The notes under the pieces are model-generated. The model ran no database searches. It was given only the letters and a program-made list of their open reading frames with translations, and was not told the DNA's origin. A program made the translations under genes and the position numbers. From Marinagarivorans cellulosilyticus (lineage in GTDB: Bacteria; Pseudomonadota; Gammaproteobacteria; Pseudomonadales; Cellvibrionaceae), in the NCBI RefSeq assembly GCF_021655555.1, contig NZ_AP023086.1, positions 3,254,685 to 3,318,684 of the forward strand: DNA of 64,000 bases. Reading direction: 5' to 3'. Shown one piece after another: positions 18,154-27,443 of this stretch. Numbering within the stretch: position 1 is the first letter of the stretch; each line of letters begins with the position of its first letter.

Positions 18154-18999
18154 ATGGCATCATCGCTCCAAGATGTACTAAACCTTACAAAAAACGGTGA
18201 AGATTGTTTTCGTGCTTTGCACCATAAAGAAAATTTTAACCAATCATTATTTGGCGGCCAAGTTTTAGCACAAGGCTTGCTGGCGGCGGGTTTGACGGTC
18301 GACAATACTCCTGTGCATTCTATGCATGCGTATTTTTTGCGCCCAGGTAACAGCCAAAGCCCCGTTGATTACGTGGTGACGCGCAATAGAGATGGGCGCA
18401 GTTTTAGTCATCGTACGGTAAACGCGACGCAAAATGGAAAAGTCATTTTTACGGCAATGGTTTCTTTTCACCAGCCTGAAGAAGGCTTTGAACATGCTGT
18501 GCCTTGGACTAAAACCCCCTTGCCTCCGAGTGCTTCTTTAGCAAACCCTCCGCCAGAATTGGCGCCAGAACGGCCCGAGCTATCGGCAGACGCTTTCGAA
18601 TTTTGCACCTTGTCAGGGGCTTTGTTTTCTAGCGACGCGCTTAGCGCCGGCTCGCGCTTTTGGATGCGCAGTAAAGAGCAATGGGGGGCTGATGATCGAT
18701 TATTACAGTCTTGCGTGCTTGCCTATGCTTCGGACTTTGGCTTGTTAGCATCATCGCTAATTCAACACCCTGTCTCGCTTTTTAAGGGGGATGTTTTTGG
18801 CGCGAGTGTCGATCATGCTATTTGGTTTCACCACACAGATTTTTTGGTCGATGAATGGCTACTTTATGAAATTGATAGCCCTTGGGCTGGTGGTGCGCGA
18901 GGTTTTTCGCAAGGCAGAATTTTTAACCAAAACGGTGCGTTACTTGCCAGCACAGCACAAGAGGGGTTGGTTCGGCCTAAGCCCGAGTTGCTGCCTTAA
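18154..18999 (+). CDS. tesB: Acyl-CoA thioesterase II
   Basis: TesB hydrolyses a broad range of acyl-CoAs to free acids and CoA. The protein is a double hot-dog fold of 281 residues from ATG 18154, near the usual 285. The first hot dog has FGGQVLAQGLLAA and the VTRNRDGRSFSHRTVNATQNG strand pair. The second has the catalytic Asp-containing DHAIWFHH and the C-terminal GRIFNQNGALLASTAQEGLVR, a strong family signature. An in-frame TTG at 18139 is a weaker start. It stands alone between the gltA terminator and convergent pilU. Confidence 0.9.
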   Translation: MASSLQDVLNLTKNGEDCFRALHHKENFNQSLFGGQVLAQGLLAAGLTVDNTPVHSMHAYFLRPGNSQSPVDYVVTRNRDGRSFSHRTVNATQNGKVIFTAMVSFHQPEEGFEHAVPWTKTPLPPSASLANPPPELAPERPELSADAFEFCTLSGALFSSDALSAGSRFWMRSKEQWGADDRLLQSCVLAYASDFGLLASSLIQHPVSLFKGDVFGASVDHAIWFHHTDFLVDEWLLYEIDSPWAGGARGFSQGRIFNQNGALLASTAQEGLVRPKPELLP

Positions 19000-19020
19000 G
19001 GTGTGAGCCTCCGCTAATGT

Positions 19021-20187
19021 CTAAAAGCGTGTGTTTGGCGGCTCTTCAGGTGGGGTATCTTCTTCTATATCCTCAAGGCTAAGCTCTGGCAGGCCTGATG
19101 AACTCACGGCGTTACTGTTCCCTTCGGCGGCTAATTTAATGCGCAGACGCAAATTGTTAGGAGAGTCTGCGTAGGCCATGGCGTCGTCGAAGCTGACTTT
19201 GCCTGCCGAATGAAGCTTAAACAGTGCGGCGTCAAAGGTTTGCATGCCTAAGTTTTCCGACTTTTCCATAATTTCTTTAATTTCGGGTAGCCGGTTTTTA
19301 AGGATTAGCTCCTGAATGGTTTTTGTTCCTAAAAGGACTTCAATGGCCGCGCAGCGTTTGCCATCAACTGTGGGCACCAAGCGTTGGGAAACAAAGGCTT
19401 TTAAGTTTTGCGACAAGCCAAGCATTAGCTGGGCGCGGCGTTCTTCGGGGAAAAGGTTAATAATGCGCTCTAAGGCTTGGTTAGCGTTGTTAGCATGCAG
19501 CGTTGAAATGGCAAGGTGGCCAGTCTCGGCAAATTCTAATGCGTGCTCCATGGTCTCTCTGTCGCGAATTTCGCCAATCAGAATCACATCGGGAGCTTGC
19601 CTTAGGGTGTTTTTTAGTGCGGCTTTAAAGGTGCGGGTATCAACGCCAACTTCGCGCTGGTTTATCACACTCTTTTTATGTTTGTGGACATACTCGACGG
19701 GGTCTTCGATGGTGATGATGTGACCGCCGCTGCTACTGTTGCGATGATCAATTAGAGCAGCTAAGGATGTTGATTTACCGGACCCTGTGCCGCCTACAAA
19801 AAGCACTAGGCCTCGCTTGGTCATAATGACTTCTTTGAGGATTTCAGGGAGCCCTAGATCGTCGAATTTCGGTATTTCGGTATTGATATTGCGGGCAACG
19901 ATCGAAACCTCGTTGCGCTGTTTAAAAATGTTAATACGAAACCGACCCACCTCATGTATTGATATGGCTAGGTTCATTTCCAATTCGGCTTCAAAGTCCT
20001 TTTGTTGTTTTTCATCCATAATGGCATAAGCAATATCGCGAATTTGCCCGCCACTAAAAGGGGTTTGTGATAAAGGTTTTAATGTGCCTTGAAACTTAGC
20101 GCAAGGTGGGGCGCCAGTGCTGAGGTAAAGATCCGAGCCATCTTTTTTCGCTAAAATGTTTAAGTATTGGTCGATCGGGGTGCCCAT
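19021..20187 (-). CDS. pilU: Type IV pilus retraction ATPase PilU
   Basis: PilU is the hexameric accessory retraction ATPase that works with PilT in type IV pilus retraction and twitching. From ATG 20187 (GGAG nine bases upstream) it has 388 residues. The Walker A is GGTGSGKST (about 132-140), the Asp box and Walker B are around VILIGEIRDRETMEHAL, and the His box is TGHLAISTLHANNA. The C-terminal KSENLGMQTFDAALF is PilU-like, whereas PilT normally has GMQTMD. An acidic Pro-rich tail follows (EDIEEDTPPEEPPN). No pilT is adjacent in this window, although pilT-pilU pairing is common. Confidence 0.88.
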   Translation of the reverse strand: MGTPIDQYLNILAKKDGSDLYLSTGAPPCAKFQGTLKPLSQTPFSGGQIRDIAYAIMDEKQQKDFEAELEMNLAISIHEVGRFRINIFKQRNEVSIVARNINTEIPKFDDLGLPEILKEVIMTKRGLVLFVGGTGSGKSTSLAALIDHRNSSSGGHIITIEDPVEYVHKHKKSVINQREVGVDTRTFKAALKNTLRQAPDVILIGEIRDRETMEHALEFAETGHLAISTLHANNANQALERIINLFPEERRAQLMLGLSQNLKAFVSQRLVPTVDGKRCAAIEVLLGTKTIQELILKNRLPEIKEIMEKSENLGMQTFDAALFKLHSAGKVSFDDAMAYADSPNNLRLRIKLAAEGNSNAVSSSGLPELSLEDIEEDTPPEEPPNTRF

Positions 20188-20266
20188 TAGGTATGTCTCC
20201 TTGCGTGTGTCTAAAGCTAGACTCACTTCAAGTATAGACGCTTATGCTATAGCGCAAGCTGTAGGC

Positions 20267-20617
20267 TTATTCGTATTCGCTATACTTTTTTGAGCTTCCC
20301 TTCACTTTGTGCGCTGGGTATTTAGCCTCGTTCTTTTGTGTTTTTTGCAATATAGCCTGGGGTAAATCAAGCTCGAGTACGTCCGCCAGACGCAGGGTGT
20401 ATAGCAGTACGTCGACCACTTCTTCGCCTATAGCGTGCTTTTGAGTTGCATCGAGGTTACAGGAGGCTTTGGACTCCATCCATTGAAAATGCTCCATAAG
20501 CTCGGCGCACTCTACACTTAAGGCCATGCTTAAATTTTTGGGGCTATGGAATTGCTCCCAATCGCGCTCTTTGGCGAATTGGCGCAAATATTCGGTAACT
20601 TCAGAAAACTGATTCAT
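20267..20617 (-). CDS. MazG-like nucleotide pyrophosphohydrolase
   Basis: This 116-residue all-alpha protein has the MazG-type metal site in ECAELMEHFQW and GEEVVDVLLYTLRLAD, the paired ExxE and ExxD pattern that binds Mg for NTP pyrophosphohydrolysis. It resembles the short MazG-like/dCTPase family rather than the two-domain MazG. The likely role is hydrolysis of non-canonical or excess (d)NTPs; the exact substrate cannot be told from sequence. Its ATG overlaps the stop of the AbgT transporter gene as ATGA, so the two are translationally coupled. An upstream in-frame start at 20653 lies within the transporter gene and is not family-like. Confidence 0.8.
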   Translation of the reverse strand: MNQFSEVTEYLRQFAKERDWEQFHSPKNLSMALSVECAELMEHFQWMESKASCNLDATQKHAIGEEVVDVLLYTLRLADVLELDLPQAILQKTQKNEAKYPAHKVKGSSKKYSEYE

Positions 20618-22107
20618 GGCAAAAATGCTTTTACTCCAGGCCCTAGGGGCCAATCAAAAAACAACCAAATGGCTAATACTAAGGTCCAGCCAAGTAATAA
20701 TGAAATACTGTAGGGCAGCATCAGTGCGACAACGGTGCCTGCGCCTAAGTTTTTGTTGTAGTGGTGAATAAAGGCAATCACAACACCAAAGTACGGCATT
20801 AACGGTGAGATAATATTGGTTGTGCTATCGCCAATGCGGTAAGCCATTTGTGTGGCTTCTGGCGTTAAGCCTAATAATAAAAACATGGGCACAAATATTG
20901 GGGCGATTAGCGCCCATTTGGCGGAAGAGCTGCCAATAAATAAATTAATAAAACCTGCTAAAAACACAAAAGTGATGAGCAATACCGGCAAGGGTAATTG
21001 AAGCGCCTTTAAGCCATTGGCACCGCTAATAGCAATAACAATACCAAGTTGCGACCAATTAAATAAACTGACAAATTGAGCGGCAAAAAACATGAGTACC
21101 AAATAGCTTGCCATGGTTGCTGTGTGCTGTTCCATGCCAGTAATTGCATCTTGCCACGACTGGTAAGTGCGTGCAGCAAGGCCGTAACTAATGCCACACA
21201 ATGCGGCGCTTAAAGCAATAATAATGACAACACCCTGAGTAAGAGGCGATTGCAATAAGCTGCCATCAAGGCCTCGTAATATGCCGTTTGCTGGCAGTGT
21301 TGCTGCTAGCAGCAAAATTAGTATCACTAAAAATGTAATGCCTGCAGCGATAAGGCCGCGTTGCGTGAGTGGGTTGCTGTTACCCGTTGTTGCTGCTGGC
21401 GCGTCAAAATTAATGCCTGTCACCTGCTTTTGGGTGAATTTATGATTTACCCAGCTGGCAATGGCGGTAATTAAAAATGTTGAGGCAATAATAAAATAAT
21501 AGTTGCCGGCAATATTTACGGTGTAGTCAGGCGAAATAGTACGCGCGCTTTCTTGGCTGAGGCCGGCCAAAATGGCATCGTGTGGACCAAGTATAAGGTT
21601 GGCACTGTAGCCTGCAGATACGCCAGCAAAGGCTGCTGCAATGCCGGCAATAGGGTGCCTGCCGGCTTGCAGAAAAATAATGGCCGCCAAGGGGATAAGC
21701 ACAACATAGCCGGAATCTGATGCTAAGCTCGACATTACGCCGCTAAAAACAATAGCGGCGGTTAACCACTTTTCGGGTGTGCGCTTTACAAGCCCTCGCA
21801 GTAGTGCGGGCAATAAGCCGGAATGCTCGGCAATGCTTAGCCCCATAACGGCCACAAGCGCGGTGCCCACAGGGGCAAAAGTGACAAAATTTTTGACCGC
21901 GTGGGTTAAAAAATAATGTAAACCGTCGCGGCTTAGGAGGTTTTTAACCAGTATTGTTTTGTCTTGCGGGTTAAGAGCGGCGCCGATATTTAACGCGCTG
22001 AGTAAAGCTGAGGCTAGCACAACAATGCCGCATAAAATAATAAAAAGAGCGGTTGGGTGGGGCAGTTTATTCCCCCAGTATTCAATACTGTTTAAAAGCT
22101 TTGTCAT
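20614..22107 (-). CDS. AbgT-family transporter
   Basis: This 497-residue integral membrane protein has about a dozen hydrophobic helices and the AbgT family hallmarks: LNSIEYWGNKLPHPTALFI at the N-terminus, the re-entrant hairpin region SSLASDSGYVVLIPLAA, SAGYSANLILGPHDAILAG, and the late GDSTTNIISPLMPYFG. The family includes E. coli AbgT (p-aminobenzoyl-glutamate uptake) and MtrF-type drug exporters. The substrate here is open. The downstream MazG-like gene overlaps by 4 bp, which may hint at a metabolite-clearing unit, but that is inference. Confidence 0.88.
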   Translation of the reverse strand: MTKLLNSIEYWGNKLPHPTALFIILCGIVVLASALLSALNIGAALNPQDKTILVKNLLSRDGLHYFLTHAVKNFVTFAPVGTALVAVMGLSIAEHSGLLPALLRGLVKRTPEKWLTAAIVFSGVMSSLASDSGYVVLIPLAAIIFLQAGRHPIAGIAAAFAGVSAGYSANLILGPHDAILAGLSQESARTISPDYTVNIAGNYYFIIASTFLITAIASWVNHKFTQKQVTGINFDAPAATTGNSNPLTQRGLIAAGITFLVILILLLAATLPANGILRGLDGSLLQSPLTQGVVIIIALSAALCGISYGLAARTYQSWQDAITGMEQHTATMASYLVLMFFAAQFVSLFNWSQLGIVIAISGANGLKALQLPLPVLLITFVFLAGFINLFIGSSSAKWALIAPIFVPMFLLLGLTPEATQMAYRIGDSTTNIISPLMPYFGVVIAFIHHYNKNLGAGTVVALMLPYSISLLLGWTLVLAIWLFFDWPLGPGVKAFLP

Positions 22108-22137
22108 TGTATTTGGTCTAGGTTATATGCTGGCTAA

Positions 22138-22557
22138 TTACGTATCGAAATGGTTTTTACTGCGCATCTTCTTAATGTTGCCTCGCTGGTTTTTGCTTTT
22201 TATACGACGCTCAACACTACCGCGTGTGGGCTTAGTGGCCACGCGGTACTTGGGTTTGTGGCAGGCTTTATTGATTAGGTCACTTAAGCGCTCAAGCGCA
22301 TCGTCTCGGTTTTTTTGTTGGGTGCGATGGCGCTGCGCTTTGATGGTAATAATGTGATTATCACTAATCCGCGAGTCATTAGCTTTATATAGCTGTTCTC
22401 TTACATAGCTTGGCAATGGTGTGGATTTTAAGTCAACTTGTAGGCAAATAGCCGTAGAGACTTTATTAACGTTTTGCCCACCCGCGCCTTGGGCTCGTAT
22501 GGCGTTAATTTGAATGCAGCGCCATGGAATGCTGAGCTGGGAGTTGATAACAAACAT
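22138..22557 (-). CDS. arfB: Alternative ribosome-rescue factor B (peptidyl-tRNA hydrolase)
   Basis: ArfB (YaeJ) releases nascent chains from ribosomes stalled on truncated mRNA. The GGQ motif that reaches the peptidyl transferase centre is in IRAQGAGGQNVNKVSTA near residue 28. The basic C-terminal tail (RRIKSKNQRGNIKKMRSKNH), which enters the empty mRNA channel, is present. The length of 139 residues equals that of E. coli ArfB and is too short for RF1/RF2. It lies upstream of abgT in the same direction, 30 bp away. Confidence 0.92.
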   Translation of the reverse strand: MFVINSQLSIPWRCIQINAIRAQGAGGQNVNKVSTAICLQVDLKSTPLPSYVREQLYKANDSRISDNHIITIKAQRHRTQQKNRDDALERLSDLINKACHKPKYRVATKPTRGSVERRIKSKNQRGNIKKMRSKNHFDT

Positions 22558-22591
22558 AAGGTCTTTGTGTAGCAGTGCATGAGCGCACAGC

Positions 22592-24379
22592 TTAGCAGCT
22601 TTTTAAGTGTTGGCAGTACTCTTGAAAAGCGGAGCTTTTGAGGGGCTTAGAGTAAAAGTAGCCTTGAATAAGCTTGCAGCCCATCGCTTTAAGCTGCGTT
22701 AACGTTTGTTCGTTTTCCACGCCTTCTGCAATTAGATCGATGTGTAAGTCTTGGCTTAGGTTAATGACGGCCTGTGTAATGGCGAGATCTACAGGGTTAT
22801 TGATAATGTCTCGCGTGAACTCACAATCCAATTTGATGCAATCTAAGGGGAAGTGCTTAAGGTAGCTTAGGCATGAATAACCCGTGCCAAAATCATCCAT
22901 GGATAACTGAAAGCCACATTCTTTAATAAACTTTAAATTGTCGATGTTGTTTTCGGGGTCGATGAATAGGTTCTCGGTGATTTCAAAATGGATGCGTTTT
23001 TTTTGTTCGGTTGGCAGTGTGCGCAAATCCAGTAGTGCGGCCTTGAAATCTGGGTGGCCTAGCGTTTTAGGGGATAAATTAATGGATAGGTGTTGGCTGG
23101 TTTTTATGTGGCCAGCCTGTATCCATTGTTGCCACTGGCTAATTGCATTTCGAATAATCCAATCAGTTACTGGGCCAATAAGGCCTGTACTTTCTAGTGT
23201 GGGGATGAATGTAGTTGGGGGGACCTCGCCATGTTCGGCATGGTTCCAGCGCAGTAGAACCTCGGCCCCATATAGATCGCCTGTTTGTACGTTAATTTGT
23301 GGTTGATAGGTTAAGAAAAAGTCGTTGTTAGCGATGGCTTTGTTCAGTTCTGTTTCTAGCGAAATGCGTAGTGAAGCTGCAACCTGCAGGTTGCGGGTGA
23401 AAAATGCATAGCGATTGCCGCCTTGCTGCTTCGCCGAATACATTGCAATATCAGCGTTTTGTAACAGTAGCTCGCAGCTTTCGTTTTTTTCGCTAAGCAT
23501 GCTAATGCCGATGCTTGCAGTTGTAAAAAGGTTGCGCCCGTCGATATTTGAAGCTTGTGATAGGGTGTCGAGTAAGTTTTTGGCAATGCGCTGAATGCTT
23601 TCTATATCAGGCATATCGGGCAACATGACGACAAATTCATCGCCGCCTAAACGCGCAATTGTATCGCTTTGGCGAATTGATTTTTTTAGCCGCGCTGCAA
23701 CATGGTGAAGAAATTTGTCGCCAGTAGAATGCCCTTGCGTGTCGTTAATGTTTTTAAATTGGTCAAGGTCGATTAGTAAAATAGCGGTGTTGCGTGAAGG
23801 CGCGTAATGGTTGGCAAGCTGAGCTTCGCATAAGCGTAAAAACTCAGAGCGGTTGGTAAGCCCGGTCGTGGAATCTTGTTGGGTGATGGCGGCTAGGCGC
23901 AGGTTGGCTTTTTTTCGCTCTACTGTATAGGTGACTAGCCTGGGTAGCAGGGGCGTATTGATATCTTCAGCTTTAATGTAGTCGTCTATGCCGGCTTCTA
24001 ATAGCGCATCGATGTATTGTGGGTGAGTATATTCGTCAGTGTCGTGAACAATCGCAACTATAGCGGCATGGCTGGCCCAATGCTTGAGTAGGGCAATATC
24101 AGCTAGGTGACAGGCGAGTTGAGCTCCGATGTGTACAAAGACGGCGTCAAAATGTTGATGGTGTAGCTTATCGGCGGCTTGTTGGGTGTCGCCTATAGAC
24201 GTAAGCGTACACTGCGCTTCGGTTTGTTTGTGCAAGCTACGAAAAAACCAAAATGCCGTGCGCGGATTTTCAACAATGTGCAATACACGAACCAGCCGTT
24301 GTTGCCCAAGGGGCCGGCTGTACGAGGGGTGTTTTGAATTCATAATCTGCCACAAGGTCCATGACGTGTGCGCTTTCAT
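22592..24379 (-). CDS. Receiver-like, GGDEF and EAL protein (cyclic-di-GMP turnover)
   Basis: This 595-residue soluble protein has three parts. The N-terminal domain (about 30-150) looks like a response-regulator receiver, but the usual phospho-acceptor position reads FDAVFVHIGA without Asp, so it is probably not phosphorylated. The GGDEF domain (about 165-325) is intact, with RLGGDEFVVML and an RQSD inhibitory site five residues before it. The EAL domain (about 340-590) has EVL in place of EAL (GAEVLLRWNH). It keeps later metal-site segments such as FEITENLF and SMDDFGTGYSCLSYLKHFP. Both synthesis and hydrolysis of c-di-GMP are possible; the net activity is unknown. It is divergent from pqiA. 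Confidence 0.9.
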   Translation of the reverse strand: MKAHTSWTLWQIMNSKHPSYSRPLGQQRLVRVLHIVENPRTAFWFFRSLHKQTEAQCTLTSIGDTQQAADKLHHQHFDAVFVHIGAQLACHLADIALLKHWASHAAIVAIVHDTDEYTHPQYIDALLEAGIDDYIKAEDINTPLLPRLVTYTVERKKANLRLAAITQQDSTTGLTNRSEFLRLCEAQLANHYAPSRNTAILLIDLDQFKNINDTQGHSTGDKFLHHVAARLKKSIRQSDTIARLGGDEFVVMLPDMPDIESIQRIAKNLLDTLSQASNIDGRNLFTTASIGISMLSEKNESCELLLQNADIAMYSAKQQGGNRYAFFTRNLQVAASLRISLETELNKAIANNDFFLTYQPQINVQTGDLYGAEVLLRWNHAEHGEVPPTTFIPTLESTGLIGPVTDWIIRNAISQWQQWIQAGHIKTSQHLSINLSPKTLGHPDFKAALLDLRTLPTEQKKRIHFEITENLFIDPENNIDNLKFIKECGFQLSMDDFGTGYSCLSYLKHFPLDCIKLDCEFTRDIINNPVDLAITQAVINLSQDLHIDLIAEGVENEQTLTQLKAMGCKLIQGYFYSKPLKSSAFQEYCQHLKSC

Positions 24380-24432
24380 CCAGTATAGTCCAGCTCTTGG
24401 AAATTATTAGCTGGGTAACGGTTTAGCGGTAA

Positions 24433-25776
24433 ATGGATCACTCATCGGATAGGTCAGCAACAGCTCCCGCGAAAAATATGGCTGGTGCAAAGCAGGTACT
24501 TGCCAGCCACAAAAATTGGGTAAGCTGTGAACAATGCGGCCAAGTGCAGGCGATAGCCAAAGTATGGGCTACCAGCGAGTTGCTGTGTTCGTGCTGTAAT
24601 CAAACCTTAAGCTTCGCCCAAGGCGCATGGCGTGAAAAGGCCGCAGCGCTTGTTATTACCGGTGCCGTGTTATTTGTTATTAGTAATTGCTTTGTATTTC
24701 TAGGGCTTGAAGTGGGTGCCTTTTACCACGAAGCCAACATCTTGAGCGGCGTTTGGGCCTTGGTGCATCACGACTACATCCCCCTTGCCATTTTAGTCTT
24801 TGTTACGATATTCCTATTCCCGCTGTTTGAATTGCTGGCGTTATGCTATTTGGTTTTACCGTGTTATTTCGGCTGGCGCTTGCCGTATCAAATTACGGTG
24901 TTTCGTTGGTTTACTAAAGCTGCGCCTTGGAGCATGTTAGAAATTTTTTTGCTAGGCGTACTAGTAACCTCGGTTAAGTTGGGTGATATGGCGACGATTG
25001 TGCTTGGCGTTTCCATGGTGTCCTTTTTTGCCTTGGTGGCAGTATTGGGCGCTGCATATTGGTGTATCGATAAGCGCGCACTATGGGCGTGGCTGCAGCC
25101 AAACAATTGTTTTGCGAGTAAAAAAGGTGAGGTGCTGTACGACTGTAATGTATGTCATGCGCTGGTTGGTGAAACGGTGTTGGATGCAGTGGGTTTTTGT
25201 CCGCGTTGCGACAACCAGTTGCATCGTCGTAAGCCCAACAGCTTGCAAAAAACATTGGCTTATACCATTGCTGCAGCGCTGCTTTACATCCCTGCCAATG
25301 CCTTGCCGATTATGTCCATGAGTACGTTGCTTGGCGAGCGTAGCGATACTATTTTTTCTGGTGTTGTTGCTTTGGTGGCGCATGACTTATGGGGAATAGC
25401 GGCAGTGGTTTTTGTGGCTAGCTTAGTCGTACCGGTGGCCAAGCTTATAGTGCTGATTTATTTGGTGTGGTCTGTGATTAGGGGTGATACCCGCGCTATG
25501 AAAGAGCGTGTGTGGTTGTACAAGATAACGGAATGGGTTGGGCGGTGGTCCATGGTTGATGTATTTGTTGTAACGCTATTGACTGGCCTTGTTCAGTTTG
25601 GCTTTTTAGGCTCCATAGCGCCCGGCGAAGCTCTACTGCCTTTTGCGGCGGTGGTTATATTAACAATGCTGGCGGCGCATGCATTTGACCCTCGCCTTAT
25701 ATGGGATGCCGCCGGTGGCCAAGAAAAAACGTTTAACTTAGAAATAGAGAATCAATCTCGTGGAGCAGCGGTGTAG
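24433..25776 (+). CDS. pqiA: PqiA-like membrane protein
   Basis: PqiA is the inner-membrane component of the Pqi (paraquat-inducible) lipid-transport system, which is thought to move phospholipids between inner and outer membranes. The 447-residue protein has the two tandem PqiA domains. Each begins with a Cys-pair, zinc-ribbon-like motif (CEQCGQ with CSCC near 35-57, CNVCHAL with CPRCDNQ near 240-260) followed by about four transmembrane helices. The stop overlaps the GTG of pqiB by one base, so this is a tight operon. Confidence 0.9.
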   Translation: MDHSSDRSATAPAKNMAGAKQVLASHKNWVSCEQCGQVQAIAKVWATSELLCSCCNQTLSFAQGAWREKAAALVITGAVLFVISNCFVFLGLEVGAFYHEANILSGVWALVHHDYIPLAILVFVTIFLFPLFELLALCYLVLPCYFGWRLPYQITVFRWFTKAAPWSMLEIFLLGVLVTSVKLGDMATIVLGVSMVSFFALVAVLGAAYWCIDKRALWAWLQPNNCFASKKGEVLYDCNVCHALVGETVLDAVGFCPRCDNQLHRRKPNSLQKTLAYTIAAALLYIPANALPIMSMSTLLGERSDTIFSGVVALVAHDLWGIAAVVFVASLVVPVAKLIVLIYLVWSVIRGDTRAMKERVWLYKITEWVGRWSMVDVFVVTLLTGLVQFGFLGSIAPGEALLPFAAVVILTMLAAHAFDPRLIWDAAGGQEKTFNLEIENQSRGAAV

Positions 25777-27443
25777 TGTCTAATCAAACGCCAGATAAAT
25801 CCCTTGAACAAGCCGAGCCTTCAATGCCGGCAGCGATCGAACGCCGCCGGCGAGTTTCACCAATATGGCTAGTGCCCTTTGTTGCCTTAGTAATTGCGAT
25901 TGCTTTGGGGGTTCGTGCGTGGGATCAAAAAGGGGTAGCGGTTGAAATTATTTTTGATGCAGCAGGTGGTATCGAAGTGGGAAAAACGGAGATCCGTTTA
26001 AAGGATGTGCCGGTTGGTAAAGTAACCAAGCTAAATTTAAGCGACGATTTGTCTCGGGTGCATGCTATAGCCACACTCGATAGAAGCATGTCGCGGCACT
26101 TAAGCGAGCATAGCCGCTTTTGGTTGGTGACACCGCGCATTAGCGCCTCAGGGGTTTCTAATTTGGGGACGCTGGTATCGGGCGTTTACATTGTTATGGA
26201 CCCAGGTAAAAAAGAGGGCCATAAGGATAGCTTTTTAGGCTTGACTGAGCCGCCTGCAGTGCAGTCGGATGAAAAGGGCACGCAATATATTTTACGGGCA
26301 GAAACATTGGGTTCGCTCGATGTGGGTTCGCCGGTGTATTACCGCCAATTGCGCGTTGGGGAGGTCATTAATTACCAATTAAGTGTTGATGGTAGCCACG
26401 TGGATGCCAGAATTTTTGTTGAAGCACCTTACGACCACCTAGTCAGTAAACGAAGCCGCTTTTGGAATGTGAGTGGCTTTGATGTATCTGTGGGTATTGA
26501 CGGCGTTAAAGCAGAAATGGCTTCAATATCATCTTTATTGCTGGGTGGCGTTGCCTTCGAAAGCCCGCCAACTGTTGTGGGGCAAAAACCGGCAAAGGCC
26601 GATTATACGTTTGCACTATACGACGATAAAAAAGCTGCGCACGAAGGCCGCTATACGCTGAGTTATATGTATTTGTTGAAATTTAGCTACTCTGTTAAAG
26701 GTTTAAGTGTTGGCGCTCCAGTTGAGTTTAGAGGTTTGAAAGTTGGCAGTGTTGCGGACATTCGGCTGGCGTCTATTGATTCTCCAGAGAAAAGCTTGGA
26801 AGTGTTAATTAAGCTAGAGCCACAGCGTTTTGATGATCAAGCCTCGCCAACCCGCGAGCAAACCGATGCCATTCTTAGCGACTTAATTGCTAAAGGGCTA
26901 AGGGCGGAAATTAAATCGGGCAATTTAATGCTAGGTTCAAAATATATTGAATTGCATTTTGTCGACGAGGCTCAGCCCGCGCAATTGGTGGCTGGCAGTG
27001 GAGCGGTTGGTCAAATTCCAACGGTGGATTTACCTTTAGATCAGCTAGAGCGGCAGTTATCAAAAGTGGCTGATGCTTTTAGTCGCGTGCCCGTTGATAG
27101 TATTGGTGAGGGTGTAGACGAAAGCTTGCAGGCGATTAATGAAATCTTGAGTGTCTTCAATAAAAATAATACCGCCCAAGCGTTGCACGGAACTATAGCC
27201 AATGCCGAAAAGGCCACGCGACATTTAGAGGGGGCTGTAACTGATGCAAGACTTACTTTAACCCAGCTGACGCAAACCCTAAAAAGTGTTGATCACACCA
27301 TTGCACCGGACTCCCAATTGCATGCTGAATTTTTGGAAATGCTCGATTCAGTGAGTGAGGCTTCGGATTCTTTTGATCGTTTTGTGGAAGAATTGTATCG
27401 GTATCCTAGTTCTTTAGTGTTTGGCTTAGGGAAAGACGAATAG
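25776..27443 (+). CDS. pqiB: PqiB-like MCE protein
   Basis: PqiB is a periplasmic MCE protein anchored by one N-terminal helix (about residues 29-48, SPIWLVPFVALVIAIALGV). Three MCE/MlaD domains follow (about 45-150, 160-275, 285-400), then a C-terminal helical region that in PqiB forms the needle-like lipid channel. Repeated MCE signatures such as GIEVGKTEIRLKDVPVGKV and GLSVGAPVEFRGLKVG are visible. The 555-residue length fits PqiB rather than the seven-domain YebT/LetB. The start is GTG 25776, overlapping the pqiA stop. Confidence 0.92.
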   Translation: MSNQTPDKSLEQAEPSMPAAIERRRRVSPIWLVPFVALVIAIALGVRAWDQKGVAVEIIFDAAGGIEVGKTEIRLKDVPVGKVTKLNLSDDLSRVHAIATLDRSMSRHLSEHSRFWLVTPRISASGVSNLGTLVSGVYIVMDPGKKEGHKDSFLGLTEPPAVQSDEKGTQYILRAETLGSLDVGSPVYYRQLRVGEVINYQLSVDGSHVDARIFVEAPYDHLVSKRSRFWNVSGFDVSVGIDGVKAEMASISSLLLGGVAFESPPTVVGQKPAKADYTFALYDDKKAAHEGRYTLSYMYLLKFSYSVKGLSVGAPVEFRGLKVGSVADIRLASIDSPEKSLEVLIKLEPQRFDDQASPTREQTDAILSDLIAKGLRAEIKSGNLMLGSKYIELHFVDEAQPAQLVAGSGAVGQIPTVDLPLDQLERQLSKVADAFSRVPVDSIGEGVDESLQAINEILSVFNKNNTAQALHGTIANAEKATRHLEGAVTDARLTLTQLTQTLKSVDHTIAPDSQLHAEFLEMLDSVSEASDSFDRFVEELYRYPSSLVFGLGKDE

